Shown here piece after piece: positions 12,761 through 25,771 of a DNA stretch of 64,000 nucleotides. Both the position numbers and the translations under genes were made by a program. How positions within the stretch are numbered: the stretch's first letter is position 1; every line of letters starts with the position of its first letter. The stretch is from Anisodus tanguticus (taxonomy: Eukaryota; Streptophyta; Magnoliopsida; Solanales; Solanaceae): positions 10,623,188 through 10,687,187 of the forward strand of contig CM067548.1 in NCBI GenBank assembly GCA_034509755.1, written 5' to 3'. The notes beneath the pieces were generated by a model that was given only the letters and a program-made list of their open reading frames with translations, searched no databases and was not told the origin of the DNA.

Positions 12761-15700
12761 CTATTGAACTTATTCATGATTCTCACATGAGTTTTCTCAC
12801 TTGTGGAATTATCTTCATAGCATAGGTGAATTTATTGATAAATCTTTAGGAGGTATTTGGTTTGATACACCATTGGTTCCATATTGATTTCAATTCTTGT
12901 GTCATTCTTCTATACTTTGATTGTTTCTTGATGTGGTTTTTTTTTGGAGGTCTAAGCTTTCATATAGTTTATGTTGCTTTGAATGCCATTTATTCAATCA
13001 ATCTTCTATCCTTTTAATTTTTTGTGTTTCGATGCTATTTCTTAAAGTTTCACTTTTAGGAATTGTATCATTTGAAAATTCCCAAAAATGAGATTTGTTG
13101 TTTGATTTGAGAGTTTCTATTTATAGACTTGAGTTCCTAGAAGTTGGTTCTATCATATATCAAATTTTCAACTCTTCTTGAGTTGTGTTGGAAGAATCAC
13201 CATTGAACAGATGATATGATATCGGGGAGCACCAATAACTCTAAATAGCTCCGAGAACAAGCCAAGGAACTCTATGCATTGAAAGCCATGTTGATGCATT
13301 GAGAGGCTTCGGAGACCCTAGAGGACCCATATAAGAGGGCACACAATATTTGGAAGATCGCTTCGAGTGAATACAAAACCAAAGGAAGAGCTGCCCCAAT
13401 CGTGAGCCACATTTCTACTCGATGAGTCGCACAATTGGATAGTTATGAGATTTCGCGCTTCGTTCGCGACTCTCTCGTGAGCTGCAGCCCTATTTTGTGA
13501 GCCGATCCGTGGATTGGATGAAGGTCATTGTGTCGACTTTTTCAATTTGTAGACTATGGTCACATTTGGACCTAGTTTGTAATAAAGCCTTATACTATAA
13601 ATAGTAGTTCTCAAGGCTTAGAATATGACTTTTGATGATTGATGAATAGAGATTAATTCTCTTGGTAGCTACATTGTAGTGTTAGCTAGTGATTAGTGCA
13701 GTAATTAGAGTGATATCATAAATAGGGCGGATTTCTTAGTTGACTATTGAACTTATTCATGATTCTCACATGAGTTTTCTCACTTGTGGAATTATCTTCA
13801 TAGCATAGGTGAATTTATTGATAAATCTTTAGGAGGTATTTGGTTTGATACACCATTGGTTCCATATTGATTTCAATTCTTGTGTCATTCTTCTATACTT
13901 TGATTGTTTCTTGATGTGGTTTTTTTTTGGAGGTCTAAGCTTTCATATAGTTTATGTTGCTTTGAATGCCATTTATTCAATCAATCTTCTATCCTTTTAA
14001 TTTTTTGTGTTTCGATGCTATTTCTTAAAGTTTCACTTTTAGGAATTGTATCATTTGAAAATTCCCAAAAATGAGATTTGTTGTTTGATTTGAGAGTTTC
14101 TATTTATAGACTTGAGTTCCTAGAAGTTGGTTCTATCATATATCAAATTTTCAACTCTTCTTGAGTTGTGTTGGAAGAATCACCATTGAACGAGATGATA
14201 TGATATCGGGGAGCACCAATAACTCTAAATAGCTCAACCGAGAACAAGCCAAGGAACTCTATGCATTGAAAGCCATGTTGATGCATTGAGAGGCTTCGGA
14301 GACCCTAGAGGACCCATATAAGAGGGCACACAATATTTGGAAGATCGCTTCGAGTGAATACAAAACCAAAGGAAGAGCTGCCCCAATCGTGAGCCACATT
14401 TCTACTCGATGAGTCGCACAATTGGATAGTTATGAGATTCGCTTCGCTTCGTCTCGCGACTCTCTCGTGAGCTGCAGCCCTATTCAGTGAGCCGATCCGT
14501 GGATTGGATGAAGGTCATTGTGTCGACTTTTTCAATTTGTAGACTATGGTCACATTTGGACCTAGTTTGTAATAAAGCCTTATACTATAAATAGTAGTTC
14601 TCAAGGCTTAGAATATGACTTTTGATGATTGATGAATAGAGATTAATTCTCTTGGTAGCTACATTGTAGTGTTAGCTAGTGATTAGTGCAGTAATTAGAG
14701 TGATATCATAAATAGGGCGGATTTCTTAGTTGACTATTGAACTTATTCATGATTCTCACATGAGTTTTCTCACTTGTGGAATTATCTTCATAGCATAGGT
14801 GAATTTATTGATAAATCTTTAGGAGGTATTTGGTTTGATACACCATTGGTTCCATATTGATTTCAATTCTTGTGTCATTCTTCTATACTTTGATTGTTTC
14901 TTGATGTGGTTTTTTTTTTTGGAGGTCTAAGCTTTCATATAGTTTATGTTGCTTTGAATGCCATTTATTCAATCAATCTTCTATCCTTTTAATTTTTTGT
15001 GTTTCGATGCTATTTCTTAAAGTTTCACTTTTAGGAATTGTATCATTTGAAAATTCCCAAAAATGAGATTTGTTGTTTGATTTGAGAGTTTCTATTTATA
15101 GACTTGAGTTCCTAGAAGTTGGTTCTATCATATATCAAATTTTCAACTCTTCTTGAGTTGTGTTGGAAGAATCACCATTGAACAGATGATATGATATCGG
15201 GGAGCACCAATAACTCTAAATAGCTCAACCGAGAACAAGCCAAGGAACTCTATGCATTGAAAGCCATGTTGATGCATTGAGAGGCTTCGGAGACCCTAGA
15301 GGACCCATATAAGAGGGCACACAATATTTGGAAGATCGCTTCGAGTGAATACAAAACCAAAGGAAGAGCTGCCCCAATCTCGTGAGCCACATTTCTACTC
15401 GATGAGTCGCACAATTGGATAGTTATGAGATTCGATCGCTTCTCGTTTCTCGCGACTCTCTCTCGTGAGTGCTGCAGCCCTATTCTGTGAGCCGATCCGT
15501 GGATTGGATGAAGGTCATTGTGTCGACTTTTTCAATTTGTAGACTATGGTCACATTTGGACCTAGTTTGTAATAAAGCCTTATACTATAAATAGTAGTTC
15601 TCAAGGCTTAGAATATGACTTTTGATGATTGATGAATAGAGATTAATTCTCTTGGTAGCTACATTGTAGTGTTAGCTAGTGATTAGTGCAGTAATTAGAG

Positions 15701-16842
15701 TGATATCATAAATAGGGCGGATTTCTTAGTTGACTATTGAACTTATTCATGATTCTCACATGAGTTTTCTCACTTGTGGAATTATCTTCATAGCATAGGT
15801 GAATTTATTGATAAATCTTTAGGAGGTATTTGGTTTGATACACCATTGGTTCCATATTGATTTCAATTCTTGTGTCATTCTTCTATACTTTGATTGTTTC
15901 TTGATGTGGTTTTTTTTTGGAGGTCTAAGCTTTCATATAGTTTATGTTGCTTTGAATGCCATTTATTCAATCAATCTTCTATCCTTTTAATTTTTTGTGT
16001 TTCGATGCTATTTCTTAAAGTTTCACTTTTAGGAATTGTATCATTTGAAAATTCCCAAAAATGAGATTTGTTGTTTGATTTGAGAGTTTCTATTTATAGA
16101 CTTGAGTTCCTAGAAGTTGGTTCTATCATATATCAAATTTTCAACTCTTCTTGAGTTGTGTTGGAAGAATCACCATTGAACAGATGATATGATATCGGGG
16201 AGCACCAATAACTCTAAATAGCTCAACCGAGAACAAGCCCGGAACTCTATGCATTGAAAGCCATGTTGATGCATTGAGAGGCTTCGGAGACCCTAGAGGA
16301 CCCATATAAGAGGGCACACAATATTTGGAAGATCGCTTCGAGTGAATACAAAACCAAAGGAAGAGCTGCCCCAATCGTGAGCCACATTTCTACTCGATGA
16401 GTCGCACAATTGGATAGTTATGAGATTCGATCGTTTTCGTTCTGCGACTCTCTCTCGTGAGTGCAGCCCTATTCGTGAGCCGATCCGTGGATTGGATGAA
16501 GGTCATTGTGTCGACTTTTTCAATTTGTAGACTATGGTCACATTTGGACCTAGTTTGTAATAAAGCCTTATACTATAAATAGTAGTTCTCAAGGCTTAGA
16601 ATATGACTTTTGATGATTGATGAATAGAGATTAATTCTCTTGGTAGCTACATTGTAGTGTTAGCTAGTGATTAGTGCAGTAATTAGAGTGATATCATAAA
16701 TAGGGCGGATTTCTTAGTTGACTATTGAACTTATTCATGATTCTCACATGAGTTTTCTCACTTGTGGAATTATCTTCATAGCATAGGTGAATTTATTGAT
16801 AAATCTTTAGGAGGTATTTGGTTTGATACACCATTGGTTCCA

Positions 16843-17819
16843 TATTGATTTCAATTCTTGTGTCATTCTTCTATACTTTGATTGTTTCTTGATGTGGTTT
16901 TTTTTTGGAGGTCTAAGCTTTCATATAGTTTATGTTGCTTTGAATGCCATTTATTCAATCAATCTTCTATCCTTTTAATTTTTTGTGTTTCGATGCTATT
17001 TCTTAAAGTTTCACTTTTAGGAATTGTATCATTTGAAAATTCCCAAAAATGAGATTTGTTGTTTGATTTGAGAGTTTCTATTTATAGACTTGAGTTCCTA
17101 GAAGTTGGTTCTATCATATATCAAATTTTCAACTCTTCTTGAGTTGTGTTGGAAGAATCACCATTGAACAGATGATATGATATCGGGGAGCACCAATAAC
17201 TCTAAATAGCTCAACCGAGAACAAGCCAAGGAACTCTATGCATTGAGAGGCTTCGGAGACCCTAGAGGACCCATATAAGAGGGCACACAATATTTGGAAG
17301 ATCGCTTCGAGTGAATACAAAACCAAAGGAAGAGCTGCCCCAATCGTGAGCCACATTTCTACTCGATGAGTCGCACAATTGGATAGTTATGAGATTCGAT
17401 CGCTTCGTTCGTTCTCGCGACTCTCTCTCGTGAGCTGCAGCCCTATTTTCGTGAGCCGATCCGTGGATTGGATGAAGGTCATTGTGTCGACTTTTTCAAT
17501 TTGTAGACTATGGTCACATTTGGACCTAGTTTGTAATAAAGCCTTATACTATAAATAGTAGTTCTCAAGGCTTAGAATATGACTTTTGATGATTGATGAA
17601 TAGAGATTAATTCTCTTGGTAGCTACATTGTAGTGTTAGCTAGTGATTAGTGCAAGTAATTAGAGTGATATCATAAATAGGGCGGATTTCTTAGTTGACT
17701 ATTGAACTTATTCATGATTCTCACATGAGTTTTCTCACTTGTGGAATTATCTTCATAGCATAGGTGAATTTATTGATAAATCTTTAGGAGGTATTTGGTT
17801 TGATACACCATTGGTTCCA
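16843..17819. repeat. Monomer A18 with a 20-bp deletion between direct repeats
   Basis: At 17238-17246 one ATGCATTGA remains where other copies have two, and the 20 bp between their starts are gone. This is the exact product expected from slippage or intrachromatid exchange at the 9-bp repeat. The monomer is 977 bp long. Confidence 0.85.
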
Positions 17820-18806
17820 TATTGATTTCAATTCTTGTGTCATTCTTCTATACTTTGATTGTTTCTTGATGTGGTTTTTTTTTGGAGGTCTAAGCTTTCA
17901 TATAGTTTATGTTGCTTTGAATGCCATTTATTCAATCAATCTTCTATCCTTTTAATTTTTTTTTTCGATGCTATTTCTTAAAGTTTCACTTTTAGGAATT
18001 GTATCATTTGAAAATTCCCAAAAATGAGATTTGTTGTTTGATTTGAGAGTTTCTATTTATAGACTTGAGTTCCTAGAAGTTGGTTCTATCATATATCAAA
18101 TTTTCAACTCTTCTTGAGTTGTGTTGGAAGAATCACCATTGAACAGATGATATGATATCGGGGAGCACCAATAACTCTAAATAGCTCAACCGAGAACAAG
18201 CCAAGGAACTCTATGCATTGAAAGCCATGTTGATGCATTGAGAGGCTTCGGAGACCCTAGAGGACCCATATAAGAGGGCACACAATATTTGGAAGATCGC
18301 TTCGAGTGAATACAAAACCAAAGGAAGAGCTGCCCCAATCGTGAGCCACATTTCTACTCGATGAGTCGCACAATTGGATAGTTATGAGATTCGATCGCTT
18401 TCGTTCGCGACTCTCTCGTGAGCTGCAGCCCTATTCTGTGAGCCGATCCGTGGATTGGATGAAGGTCATTGTGTCGACTTTTTCAATTTGTAGACTATGG
18501 TCACATTTGGACCTAGTTTGTAATAAAGCCTTATACTATAAATAGTAGTTCTCAAGGCTTAGAATATGACTTTTGATGATTGATGAATAGAGATTAATTC
18601 TCTTGGTAGCTACATTGTAGTGTTAGCTAGTGATTAGTGCAAGTAATTAGAGTGATATCATAAATAGGGCGGATTTCTTAGTTGTCTATTTAACTTGTTC
18701 ATGATTCTCACATGAGTTATCTCACTTGTGGAATTATCTTCATAGCATAGGTGAATTTATTGATAAATCTTTAGGAGGTATTTGGTTTGATACACCATTG
18801 GTTCCA
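17820..18806. repeat. Monomer A19, mosaic copy
   Basis: This copy carries CATGAGTTATCTC, the form used by monomers 1-8 and 47, inside a long run of CATGAGTTTTCTC copies. Private changes lie just upstream (GTTGTCTATTTAACTTGTTC near 18,681-18,700). It also has a T-run replacing TTTTGTGTTTCG near 17,954-17,966. The older marker next to private changes suggests gene conversion or insertion of a copy from elsewhere. Confidence 0.65.
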
Positions 18807-21800
18807 TATTGATTTCAATTCTTGTGTCATTCTTCTATACTTTGATTGTTTCTTGATGTGGTTTTTTTTTGGAGGTCTAAGCTTTCATATAGTTTATGTT
18901 GCTTTGAATGCCATTTATTCAATCAATCTTCTATCCTTTTAATTTTTTGTGTTTCGATGCTATTTCTTAAAGTTTCACTTTTAGGAATTGTATCATTTGA
19001 AAATTCCCAAAAATGAGATTTGTTGTTTGATTTGAGAGTTTCTATTTATAGACTTGAGTTCCTAGAAGTTGGTTCTATCATATATCAAATTTTCAACTCT
19101 TCTTGAGTTGTGTTGGAAGAATCACCATTGAACGAGATGATATGATATCGGGAGCACCAATAACTCTAAATAGCTCAACCGAGAACAAGCCAAGGAACTC
19201 TATGCATTGAAAGCCATGTTGATGCATTGAGAGGCTTCGGAGACCCTAGAGGACCCATATAAGAGGGCACACAATATTTGGAAGATCGCTTCGAGTGAAT
19301 ACAAAACCAAAGGAAGAGCTGCCCCAATCGTGAGCCACATTTCTACTCGATGAGTCGCACAATTGGATAGTTATGAGATTCGACTGCTTTTGTTCTGCGA
19401 CTCTCTCTGTGAGCTGCAGCCCTATTCTGTGAGCCGATCCGTGGATTGGATGAAGGTCATTGTGTCGACTTTTTCAATTTGTAGACTATGGTCACATTTG
19501 GACCTAGTTTGTAATAAAGCCTTATACTATAAATAGTAGTTCTCAAGGCTTAGAATATGACTTTTGATGATTGATGAATAGAGATTAATTCTCTTGGTAG
19601 CTACATTGTAGTGTTAGCTAGTGATTAGTGCAGTAATTAGAGTGATATCATAAATAGGGCGGATTTCTTAGTTGACTATTGAACTTATTCATGATTCTCA
19701 CATGAGTTTTCTCACTTGTGGAATTATCTTCATAGCATAGGTGAATTTATTGATAAATCTTTAGGAGGTATTTGGTTTGATACACCATTGGTTCCATATT
19801 GATTTCAATTCTTGTGTCATTCTTCTATACTTTGATTGTTTCTTGATGTGGTTTTTTTTGGAGGTCTAAGCTTTCATATAGTTTATGTTGCTTTGAATGC
19901 CATTTATTCAATCAATCTTCTATCCTTTTAATTTTTTTTGTGTTTTGATGCTATTTCTTAAAGTTTCACTTTTAGGAATTGTATCATTTGAAAATTCCCA
20001 AAAATGAGATTTGTTGTTTGATTTGAGAGTTTCTATTTATAGACTTGAGTTCCTAGAAGTTGGTTCTATCATATATCAAATTTTCAACTCTTCTTGAGTT
20101 GTGTTGGAAGAATCACCATTGAACGAGATGATATGATATCGGGGAGCACCAATAACTCTAAATAGCTCAACCGAGAACAAGCCAAGGAACTCTATGCATT
20201 GAAAGCCATGTTGATGCATTGAGAGGCTTCGGAGACCCTAGAGGACCCATATAAGAGGGCACACAATATTTGGAAGATCGCTTCGAGTGAATACAAAACC
20301 AAAGGAAGAGCTGCCCCAATCTGTGAGCCACATTTCTACTCGATGAGTCGCACAATTGGATAGTTATGAGATTCGACCGCTTTCGTTGCGACTCGCGACT
20401 CTCTCGTGAGCTGCAGCCCTTCTCGTGAGCCGATCCGTGGATTGGATGAAGGTCATTGTGTCGACTTTTTCAATTTGTAGACTATGGTCACATTTGGACC
20501 TAGTTTGTAATAAAGCCTTATACTATAAATAGTAGTTCTCAAGGCTTAGAATATGACTTTTGATGATTGATGAATAGAGATTAATTCTCTTGGTAGCTAC
20601 ATTGTAGTGTTAGCTAGTGATTAGTGCAAGTAATTAGAGTGATATCATAAATAGGGCGGATTTCTTAGTTGACTATTGAACTTATTCATGATTCTCACAT
20701 GAGTTTTCTCACTTGTGAATTATCTTCATAGCATAGGTGAATTTATTGATAAATCTTTAGGAGGTATTTGGTTTGATACACCATTGGTTCCATATTGATT
20801 TCAATTCTTGTGTCATTCTTCTATACTTTGATTGTTTCTTGATGTGGTTTTTTTTTGGAGGTCTAAGCTTTCATATAGTTTATGTTGCTTTGAATGCCAT
20901 TTATTCAATCAATCTTCTATCCTTTTAATTTTTTGTGTTTCGATGCTATTTCTTAAAGTTTCACTTTTAGGAATTGTATCATTTGAAAATTCCCAAAAAT
21001 GAGATTTGTTGTTTGATTTGAGAGTTTCTATTTATAGACTTGAGTTCCTAGAAGTTGGTTCTATCATATATCAAATTTTCAACTCTTCTTGAGTTGTGTT
21101 GGAAGAATCACCATTGAACAGATGATATGATATCGGGGAGCACCAATAACTCTAAATAGCTCAACCGAGAACAAGCCAAGGAACTCTATGCATTGAAAGC
21201 CATGTTGATGCATTGAGAGGAGGCTTCGAGACCCTAGAGGACCCATATAAGAGGGCACACAATATTTGGAAGATCGCTTCGAGTGAATACAAAACCAAAG
21301 GAAGAGCTGCCCCAATCTGTGAGCCACATTTCTACTCGATGAGTCGCACAATTGGATAGTTATGAGATTCGACTGCTTCTGTTCTGCGACTCTCTCTGTG
21401 AGCTGCAGCCCTATTTTGTGAGCCGATCCGTGGATTGGATGAAGGTCATTGTGTCGACTTTTTCAATTTGTAGACTATGGTCACATTTGGACCTAGTTTG
21501 TAATAAAGCCTTATACTATAAATAGTAGTTCTCAAGGCTTAGAATATGACTTTTGATGATTGATGAATAGAGATTAATTCTCTTGGTAGCTACATTGTAG
21601 TGTTAGCTAGTGATTAGTGCAAGTAATTAGAGTGATATCATAAATAGGGCGGATTTCTTAGTTGACTATTGAACTTATTCATGATTCTCACATGAGTTTT
21701 CTCACTTGTGGAATTATCTTCATAGCATAGGTGAATTTATTGATAAATCTTTAGGAGGTATTTGGTTTGATACACCATTGGTTCCATATTGATTTCAATT

Positions 21801-24800
21801 CTTGTGTCATTCTTCTATACTTTGATTGTTTCTTGATGTGGTTTTTTTTTGGAGGTCTAAGCTTTCATATAGTTTATGTTGCTTTGAATGCCATTTATTC
21901 AATCAATCTTCTATCCTTTTAATTTTTTGTGTTTCGATGCTATTTCTTAAAGTTTCACTTTTAGGAATTGTATCATTTGAAAATTCCCAAAAATGAGATT
22001 TGTTGTTTGATTTGAGAGTTTCTATTTATAGACTTGAGTTCCTAGAAGTTGGTTCTATCATATATCAAATTTTCAACTCTTCTTGAGTTGTGTTGGAAGA
22101 ATCACCATTGAACAGATGATATGATATCGGGGAGCACCAATAACTCTAAATAGCTCAACCGAGAACAAGCCAAGGAACTCTATGCATTGAAAGCCATGTT
22201 GATGCATTGAGAGGCTTTCGGAGACCCTAGAGGACCCATATAAGAGGGCACACAATATTTGGAAGATCGCTTCGAGTGAATACAAAACCAAAGGAAGAGC
22301 TGCCCCAATCTGTGAGCCACATTTCTACTCGATGAGTCGCACAATTGGATAGTTATGAGATTTCGATCGCTTCGTTGCGACGCGACTCTCGTGAGCTGCA
22401 GCCCTATTCTGTGAGCCGATCCGTGGATTGGATGAAGGTCATTGTGTCGACTTTTTCAATTTGTAGACTATGGTCACATTTGGACCTAGTTTGTAATAAA
22501 GCCTTATACTATAAATAGTAGTTCTCAAGGCTTAGAATATGACTTTTGATGATTGATGAATAGAGATTAATTCTCTTGGTAGCTACATTGTAGTGTTAGC
22601 TAGTGATTAGTGCAAGTAATTAGAGTGATATCATAAATAGGGCGGATTTCTTAGTTGACTATTGAACTTATTCATGATTCTCACATGAGTTTTCTCACTT
22701 GTGGAATTATCTTCATAGCATAGGTGAATTTATTGATAAATCTTTAGGAGGTATTTGGTTTGATACACCATTGGTTCCATATTGATTTCAATTCTTGTGT
22801 CATTCTTCTATACTTTGATTGTTTCTTGATGTGGTTTTTTTTTGGAGGTCTAAGCTTTCATATAGTTTATGTTGCTTTGAATGCCATTTATTCAATCAAT
22901 CTTCTATCCTTTTAATTTTTTGTGTTTCGATGCTATTTCTTAAAGTTTCACTTTTAGGAATTGTATCATTTGAAAATTCCCAAAAATGAGATTTGTTGTT
23001 TGATTTGAGAGTTTCTATTTATAGACTTGAGTTCCTAGAAGTTGGTTCTATCATATATCAAATTTTCAACTCTTCTTGAGTTGTGTTGGAAGAATCACCA
23101 TTGAACAGATGATATGATATCGGGGAGCACCAATAACTCTAAATAGCTCAACCGAGAACAAGCCAAGGAACTCTATGCATTGAAAGCCATGTTGATGCAT
23201 TGAGAGGCTTCGGGAGACCCTAGAGGACCCATATAAGAGGGCACACAATATTTGGAAGATCGCTTCGAGTGAATACAAAACCAAAGGAAGAGCTGCCCCA
23301 ATCTGTGAGCCACATTTCTACTCGATGAGTCGCACAATTGGATAGTTATGAGATTCGACTGCTTCTGTTCTGCGACTCTCTCTGTGAGCTGCAGCCCTAT
23401 TCTGTGAGCCGATCCGTGGATTGGATGAAGGTCATTGTGTCGACTTTTTCAATTTGTAGACTATGGTCACATTTGGACCTAGTTTGTAATAAAGCCTTAT
23501 ACTATAAATAGTAGTTCTCAAGGCTTAGAATATGACTTTTGATGATTGATGAATAGAGATTAATTCTCTTGGTAGCTACATTGTAGTGTTAGCTAGTGAT
23601 TAGTGCAGTAATTAGAGTGATATCATAAATAGGGCGGATTTCTTAGTTGACTATTGAACTTATTCATGATTCTCACATGAGTTTTCTCACTTGTGGAATT
23701 ATCTTCATAGCATAGGTGAATTTATTGATAAATCTTTAGGAGGTATTTGGTTTGATACACCATTGGTTCCATATTGATTTCAATTCTTGTGTCATTCTTC
23801 TATACTTTGATTGTTTCTTGATGTGTTTTTTTTTGGAGGTCTAAGCTTTCATATAGTTTATGTTGCTTTGAATGCCATTTATTCAATCAATCTTCTATCC
23901 TTTTAATTTTTTGTGTTTCGATGCTATTTCTTAAAGTTTCACTTTTAGGAATTGTATCATTTGAAAATTCCCAAAAATGAGATTTGTTGTTTGATTTGAG
24001 AGTTTCTATTTATAGACTTGAGTTCCTAGAAGTTGGTTCTATCATATATCAAATTTTCAACTCTTCTTGAGTTGTGTTGGAAGAATCACCATTGAACAGA
24101 TGATATGATATCGGGGAGCACCAATAACTCTAAATAGCTCAACCGAGAACAAGCCAAGGAACTCTATGCATTGAAAGCCATGTTGATGCATTGAGAGGCT
24201 TCGGAGACCCTAGAGGACCCATATAAGAGGGCACACAATATTTGGAAGATCGCTTCGAGTGAATACAAAACCAAAGGAAGAGCTGCCCCAATCTGTGAGC
24301 CACATTTCTACTCGATGAGTCGCACAATTGGATAGTTATGAGATTCGATCGCGCTTCGTTCGTTCGCGACTCTCTCTCTGTGAGCTGCAGCCCTATTTTG
24401 TGAGCCGATCCGTGGATTGGATGAAGTTCATTGTGTCGACTTTTTCAATTTGTAGACTATGGTCACATTTGGACCTAGTTTGTAATAAAGCCTTATACTA
24501 TAAATAGTAGTTCTCAAGGCTTAGAATATGACTTTTGATGATTGATGAATAGAGATTAATTCTCTTGGTAGCTACATTGTAGTGTTAGCTAGTGATTAGT
24601 GCAAAAGTAATTAGAGTGATATCATAAATAGGGCGGATTTCTTAGTTGACTATTGAACTTATTCATGATTCTCACATGAGTTTTCTCACTTGTGGAATTA
24701 TCTTCATAGCATAGGTGAATTTATTGATAAATCTTTAGGAGGTATTTGGTTTGATACACCATTGGTTCCATATTGATTTCAATTCTTGTGTCATTCTTCT

Positions 24801-25771
24801 ATACTTTGATTGTTTCTTGATGTGGTTTTTTTTTGGAGGTCTAAGCTTTCATATAGTTTATGTTGCTTTGAATGCCATTTATTCAATCAATCTTCTATCC
24901 TTTTAATTTTTTGTGTTTTGATGCTATTTCTTAAAGTTTCACTTTTAGGAATTGTATCATTTGAAAATTCCCAAAAATGAGATTTGTTGTTTGATTTGAG
25001 AGTTTCTATTTATAGACTTGAGTTCCTAGAAGTTGGTTCTATCATATATCAAATTTTCAACTCTTCTTGAGTTGTGTTGGAAGAATCACCATTGAACAGA
25101 TGATATGATATCGGGGAGCACCAATAACTCTAAATAGCTCAACCGAGAACAAGCCAAGGAACTCTATGCATTGAAAGCCATGTTGATGCATTGAGAGGCT
25201 TCGGAGACCCTAGAGGACCCATATAAGAGGGCACACAATATTTGGAAGATCGCTTCGAGTGAATACAAAACCAAAGGAAGAGCTGCCCCAATCTGTGAGC
25301 CACATTTTTCTACTCGATGAGTCGCACAATTGGATAGTTATGAGATTCGATCGCTTCGTTCGTGCGACTCTCTCTCTCTGTGAGCCGCAGCCCTATTCTG
25401 CCGTGAGCCGATCCGTGGATTGGATGAAGGTCATTGTGTCGACTTTTTCAATTTGTAGACTATGGTCACATTTGGACCTAGTTTGTAATAAAGCCTTATA
25501 CTATAAATAGTAGTTCTCAAGGCTTAGAATATGACTTTTGATGATTGATGAATAGAGATTAATTCTCTTGGTAGCTACATTGTAGTGTTAGCTAGTGATT
25601 AGTGCAAGTAATTAGAGTGATATCATAAATAGGGCGGATTTCTTAGTTGACTATTGAACTTATTCATGATTCTCACATGAGTTTTCTCACTTGTGGAATT
25701 ATCTTCATAGCATAGGTGAATTTATTGATAAATCTTTAGGAGGTATTTGGTTTGATACACCATTGGTTCCA

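Larger units (their letters stand above)
7919..25771. repeat. Array A block iii: monomers 9-26
   Basis: Eighteen monomers share CATGAGTTTTCTC in place of CATGAGTTATCTC. From monomer 10 (8909) onward they also read CGATGCTATTTC instead of CGATTCTATTTC. Monomer 9 is transitional, with the first change but not the second. They keep TATCATATATC. Monomer 19 (17820) breaks the pattern by carrying CATGAGTTATCTC. Monomers 21 and 26 have TTTTGATGC at the TTTCGATGC site, consistent with C-to-T change at a CG. Confidence 0.8.

Noticed and set aside
25259..25510. Plus-strand ORF of 83 codons in monomer A26
   Set aside because: It is open only in this copy because of private indels in and near the hypervariable block; neighbouring copies are closed in that frame.
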